From Harmothoe impar (lineage: Eukaryota; Annelida; Polychaeta; Phyllodocida; Polynoidae): a stretch of 64,000 nt of DNA. Made by a program: the position numbers and the translations under genes. Below the pieces are notes generated by a model, which was not told the origin of the DNA, did not search any database, and saw nothing but the letters and a program-made list of their open reading frames with translations. Location: contig OX381707.1 of NCBI GenBank assembly GCA_947462335.1, positions 59,745,773 through 59,809,772 on the forward strand. Direction: 5' to 3'. Of the stretch, positions 61,531 through 64,000 are shown in pieces. Each line of letters begins with the position of its first letter. Within the stretch, counting starts at the first letter, position 1.

Positions 61531-61617
61531 TTAAACCACAGCTAGAAGGTTATGTGAGTCTAAGTAGAAATAACCAAGGTGTGAATTCCTTTGTCTTGGC
61601 CCTCCGCTGTGGTTTAA
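61531..61617. repeat. second inverted repeat, TTAAACCACAGC ends
   Basis: TTAAACCACAGC at the left and GCTGTGGTTTAA at the right (61606-61617) are exact complements. It abuts the previous hairpin and reuses its AACCACAGC word. The interior (about 60 bases) also has AACC-AAGG pairing potential. Confidence 0.75.
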
Positions 61618-61637
61618 GCAACACTATCCTCCTGACT

Positions 61638-61719
61638 GGTAACAGAGAGTCTGAGCTTTAGCTAAGTAACATTGTAGCAGAGAGTCCATACCTAAAGCAG
61701 TCACTGTGTTACTGTTACC
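61638..61719. repeat. third foldback, GGTAACAG ends
   Basis: GGTAACAG (61638-61645) and CTGTTACC (61712-61719) are exact complements. Further in, AGTCTGAGCTTTAG pairs with CTAAAGCAGTCACT with small bulges. Together with its two neighbours it forms a 290-bp run of hairpins. Confidence 0.55.
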
Positions 61720-62034
61720 ACCAATCGGTTCCACCCGGGCACACATAGGCTCCTGACCCGAACATATCTTGTCCATTAGTCCTACCACAAGAAGAAAAAC
61801 CAACAACACCGAAAAGGCCTTTCGAATCAATTACCAAGCCAAAGAACAAACCTCTTTTCGGAACAGCAGGGGAGCTGTCTACCGACTGGTACATACAGGG
61901 GAAGAGTCAAAGAAGCCCTCTGCTTGGTTTTATATGGTACTCGAAAACAGCCCGACCACTCTGGGTTGGAGGGAAGGTTAGCTTTAAATCAGCTGAGTTA
62001 TGTGAGGTGACAACTGCCGGCCCTTCTCCTGCTT

Positions 62035-62095
62035 GTAGTCTCGTCGGACCTCGCCGCCTCTCGCGAGAATAGCATGTGATCTAGAGGGCAATGGG
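62035..62095. promoter_or_regulatory. second TCTCGCGAGA site with CTCF-like core
   Basis: TCTCGCGAGA at 62059-62068 in a CpG-rich stretch (TCGTCGGACCTCGCCGCC), followed 14 bases later by CTAGAGGGCA, a CTCF-like core. Only about 0.06 exact copies of this ten-mer are expected per 64 kb; two are present. Confidence 0.45.
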
Positions 62096-62954
62096 ATCGA
62101 CTTCTCGTTCTGTTTTATTTCCCTTTTATTTGTTATTCTACTTAATGTTTACTTTCGTGAAAGTTGCAACATTGACTGGATGTCAGTCCAGGGCTTATTT
62201 GTTGTCCTGTAGTATGATATAAATAAGGTTATTTCAATCGGTTCCCCTAGCGTAGAAAAAACTCTCTGTATGCATGGTGTACTGCTTTTCATAGTGCACA
62301 CCCTGTATCTGTACTTTTTTTTTCAAATTTCTTCCACAACATTAGTCGATTTGAGAAGTGATATATAGTGGCGATGACGGGGGTAATAAAGACTATGTTT
62401 CTGAAATCAGAGGGCGTCCGCATTCCCAATTCCGTCCAATCTGGATCCAGATAAATTCAGTTTGTTTTCATAGAACTGACTATAACTGGAACCACATGTT
62501 ATCCAGAATCATGAACCCAATAGCATTACAAATAGTAAGCTAGTAGGTGGTGCCACTAAAGGGGGTCTAGAAGACATATCACACCATGTGATCTGTTTTT
62601 GTACATGTTGTCTTTGGTAGATGGCAGTGATAAAGATAGGTATGTAAACTTACATAAAACAGCATATGATGTGTTGGACAGCCCATACACGTGTTCAGTA
62701 TTTAATGTCTAAGTTGTCTATCGTATGTACTTAGTATATGTCAGAGTAGGGTGTATTTGATAACGTTAAGCAGTCTAAACCACTCATACAATTTATTAGC
62801 ATTGCCACATTTGAACGGTCTATATGCAGTACAATAGAATTGTACAGGTTATAAAGCAATGTTTGAGATATTTCAACTATTTTGACAAGGGCGACTAGAG
62901 CACCCCATATCATGTATGTTTTATCATTTCTACCCTGTCTAGGCGTAGACCTTT

Positions 62955-63282
62955 AGGGAGTGCTCATTTTTTAACAACAGGGGGGGGGGTGGTGAGATTT
63001 CGCGCGGAGCGTGCGAAATTTTTTCACCCCCCCCCCGCTAGAGGGGTCAAAATTTTTTACCCCCCCCCCGGCAGGCCGAAAATCGCGCGCGTTCGCGCCC
63101 CTTTGTAGCATAGTAACGCGCGGGCTTTTCCCCTCAAAACAGGTTGAATTTTTTTCACCCCCCCCCCAAGAGGGGTCTAAATTTTTTACCCCCCCCCCGG
63201 TCAAGGGGTCCAAATTTTTTACCCCCCCCCCAAATCCACCACCCCCCCCCCCCCCCCCGTTGTTAAAAAATGAGCACTCCCT
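62955..63282. mobile_element. 328-bp poly-C modular element with perfect 24-bp TIRs
   Basis: The ends are 62955-62978 (begins AGGGAGTGCTCATTTTTTAA) and its perfect complement at 63259-63282. The interior is a row of modules, each a run of 9-11 C next to AAATTTTTTAC or AATTTTTTTCAC, several with GAGGGGTC or AAGGGGTC between. In the middle is a CpG-rich core (TCGCGCGCGTTCGCGCC). The two long frames across it are Pro/Gly-rich by-products of the repeats. Confidence 0.85.
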
Positions 63283-64000
63283 TAGCACGGCGTTTTACTG
63301 TTTCTAGTGCTCTTAAATTCCCATATCCTTGGAGACCCTGGAGTAGACAGTGCCTTAGAATGGAGGGATGTCGAGCAGCATACCATGAGTGTGTAAGGAG
63401 TCTGGGTAAGGAGTTAAAGGTTCACCACTCTTGTCCCAATACATACACACTGTCCATCCAACAGAGCGTCCACACTCAGCAGCCACTCGGTGGTATGGAG
63501 ATACAGGCGGACAGCAATGGACACAACCTCCACCCAATACCTGTATTTACACACACCTGACGCCCACCCACCTCACACCACCCCGCCCACCCCACCACAC
63601 ACCCCTACTACAACCCACCTGCCCAGCTACCATGGGGTGCCAAATGTATTATTTATATTCAATGATCGTTTGTATAGTGGATTTGTATTGTTGTTTTCAA
63701 TATTCTTTTCTTTTATTTGTTTTCATTATTCTTTTATTCTATTTGTTGTAGTAGACAGTGACGCTCTCTGAAGGTACACTGATGTTCATTGACATTCAGA
63801 GAGGCACACATGTCCCTTTAAATATCATGGCTTACTTTAGCAAGTTTAGGTATGTCTGTCAATTTAGAATGACATGTACTCTTATGGTTGGTCTATAGTA
63901 TGCCAAATAACTTTATAATTTCCAAATTCAACAGGATTCAGTTGGACTGTAAAAGTAGGCATACTATATAGTTACCAGTAAAGTTGCACATTTTATATGG
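63283..64000. other. terminal segment, nothing recognised
   Basis: It includes a C/A-rich CACC stretch (63541-63620) and a TTTTATT-rich stretch (63670-63750). No exon or repeat family identified. Confidence 0.5.

Larger units (their letters stand above)
56659..64000 (-). other. slit: slit upstream intron, incomplete
   Basis: The preceding coding exon should encode LRR 1 (DLNGNNIT type). No matching reverse-complement word was found up to the window edge, so this intron is at least 7.3 kb. It contains a (CAGA)n tract, two TCTCGCGAGA promoter-type palindromes, a 219-bp tandem duplication, a cluster of three hairpins and a poly-C modular inverted-repeat element. Confidence 0.6.

Noticed and set aside
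61624..61830. Minus-strand frame starting with a signal-peptide-like hydrophobic run
   Set aside because: Begins at TTG right after a stop; most of it lies in the foldback at 61638-61719; no Slit LRR-N-terminal cysteines.
62971..63307. Gly- or Pro-rich frames across the poly-C element
   Set aside because: Translation of homopolymer modules.
1..64000. mir-218, which lies in a slit intron in vertebrates
   Set aside because: I looked for its mature word and the reverse complement and did not find it; in vertebrates it lies in a much later intron.
1..64000. CRISPR array, rRNA operon, prokaryotic operon
   Set aside because: No evenly spaced spacer-type repeats, no rRNA words, no coding density; the sequence is animal nuclear DNA.

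Overview
This is a 64-kb piece of an animal nuclear genome, almost entirely non-coding. No open reading frame longer than about 200 codons exists and none of the long ones looks like a real protein. The only coding sequence I can support is two 72-bp exons on the minus strand, at 56587-56658 and 43993-44064. Each has consensus splice sites and the same phase. Spliced together they encode two consecutive 24-residue leucine-rich repeats that closely match repeats 2 and 3 of the first LRR domain of Slit, the secreted Robo ligand. The whole window can therefore be read as introns of a slit gene: at least 7.3 kb upstream of the first exon (56659-64000), 12.5 kb between the exons (44065-56586), and at least 44 kb downstream (43992 to the window start). 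I found no exon for the next LRR in that 44 kb.

The organism is probably a marine invertebrate. Long introns, dense small inverted-repeat elements (MITEs), CpG-containing promoter-like islands and 72-bp LRR exons all fit. A cephalochordate or other invertebrate deuterostome is my guess, but a lophotrochozoan is not excluded.

Layout. 1-5000: GC-richer sequence with two clusters of a nine-base near-palindrome, GAGC-W-GCTC, a degenerate tRNA-like segment and CTCF-like sites. 5900-9200: a cluster of MITEs and hairpins. 10300-14600: a cAMP-response-element-like cluster, a TACTGTAG-rich element and a third GAGCWGCTC cluster. 15400-16100 and 19100-19210: promoter-like islands (YY1, NRF1 and E-box words). 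18350-21130: four inverted-repeat elements. 24300-25000: a fourth GAGCWGCTC cluster. 27584-27779: second copy of the 196-bp GCGCTTAT element. 33600-33870: an AT-rich, homeodomain-site-rich block. 40900-41270: a truncated MITE abutting a 73-bp minisatellite. 43080-49100: the second Slit exon flanked by two CpG/ETS islands and a regulatory-looking block at 47480-48080. 49172-49590: full copy of the truncated MITE. 55500-64000: the first Slit exon, two exact TCTCGCGAGA promoter palindromes, a 219-bp tandem duplication, a run of three hairpins with RUNX-type words, and a poly-C modular element with perfect 24-bp inverted ends.

The most unusual signal is GAGCWGCTC. I counted 22 exact copies, against about 0.5 expected by chance, in both orientations, clustered, with unrelated flanks. 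That argues for a short functional or recombinational motif rather than a transposon. All counts were made by eye and are minimum values.
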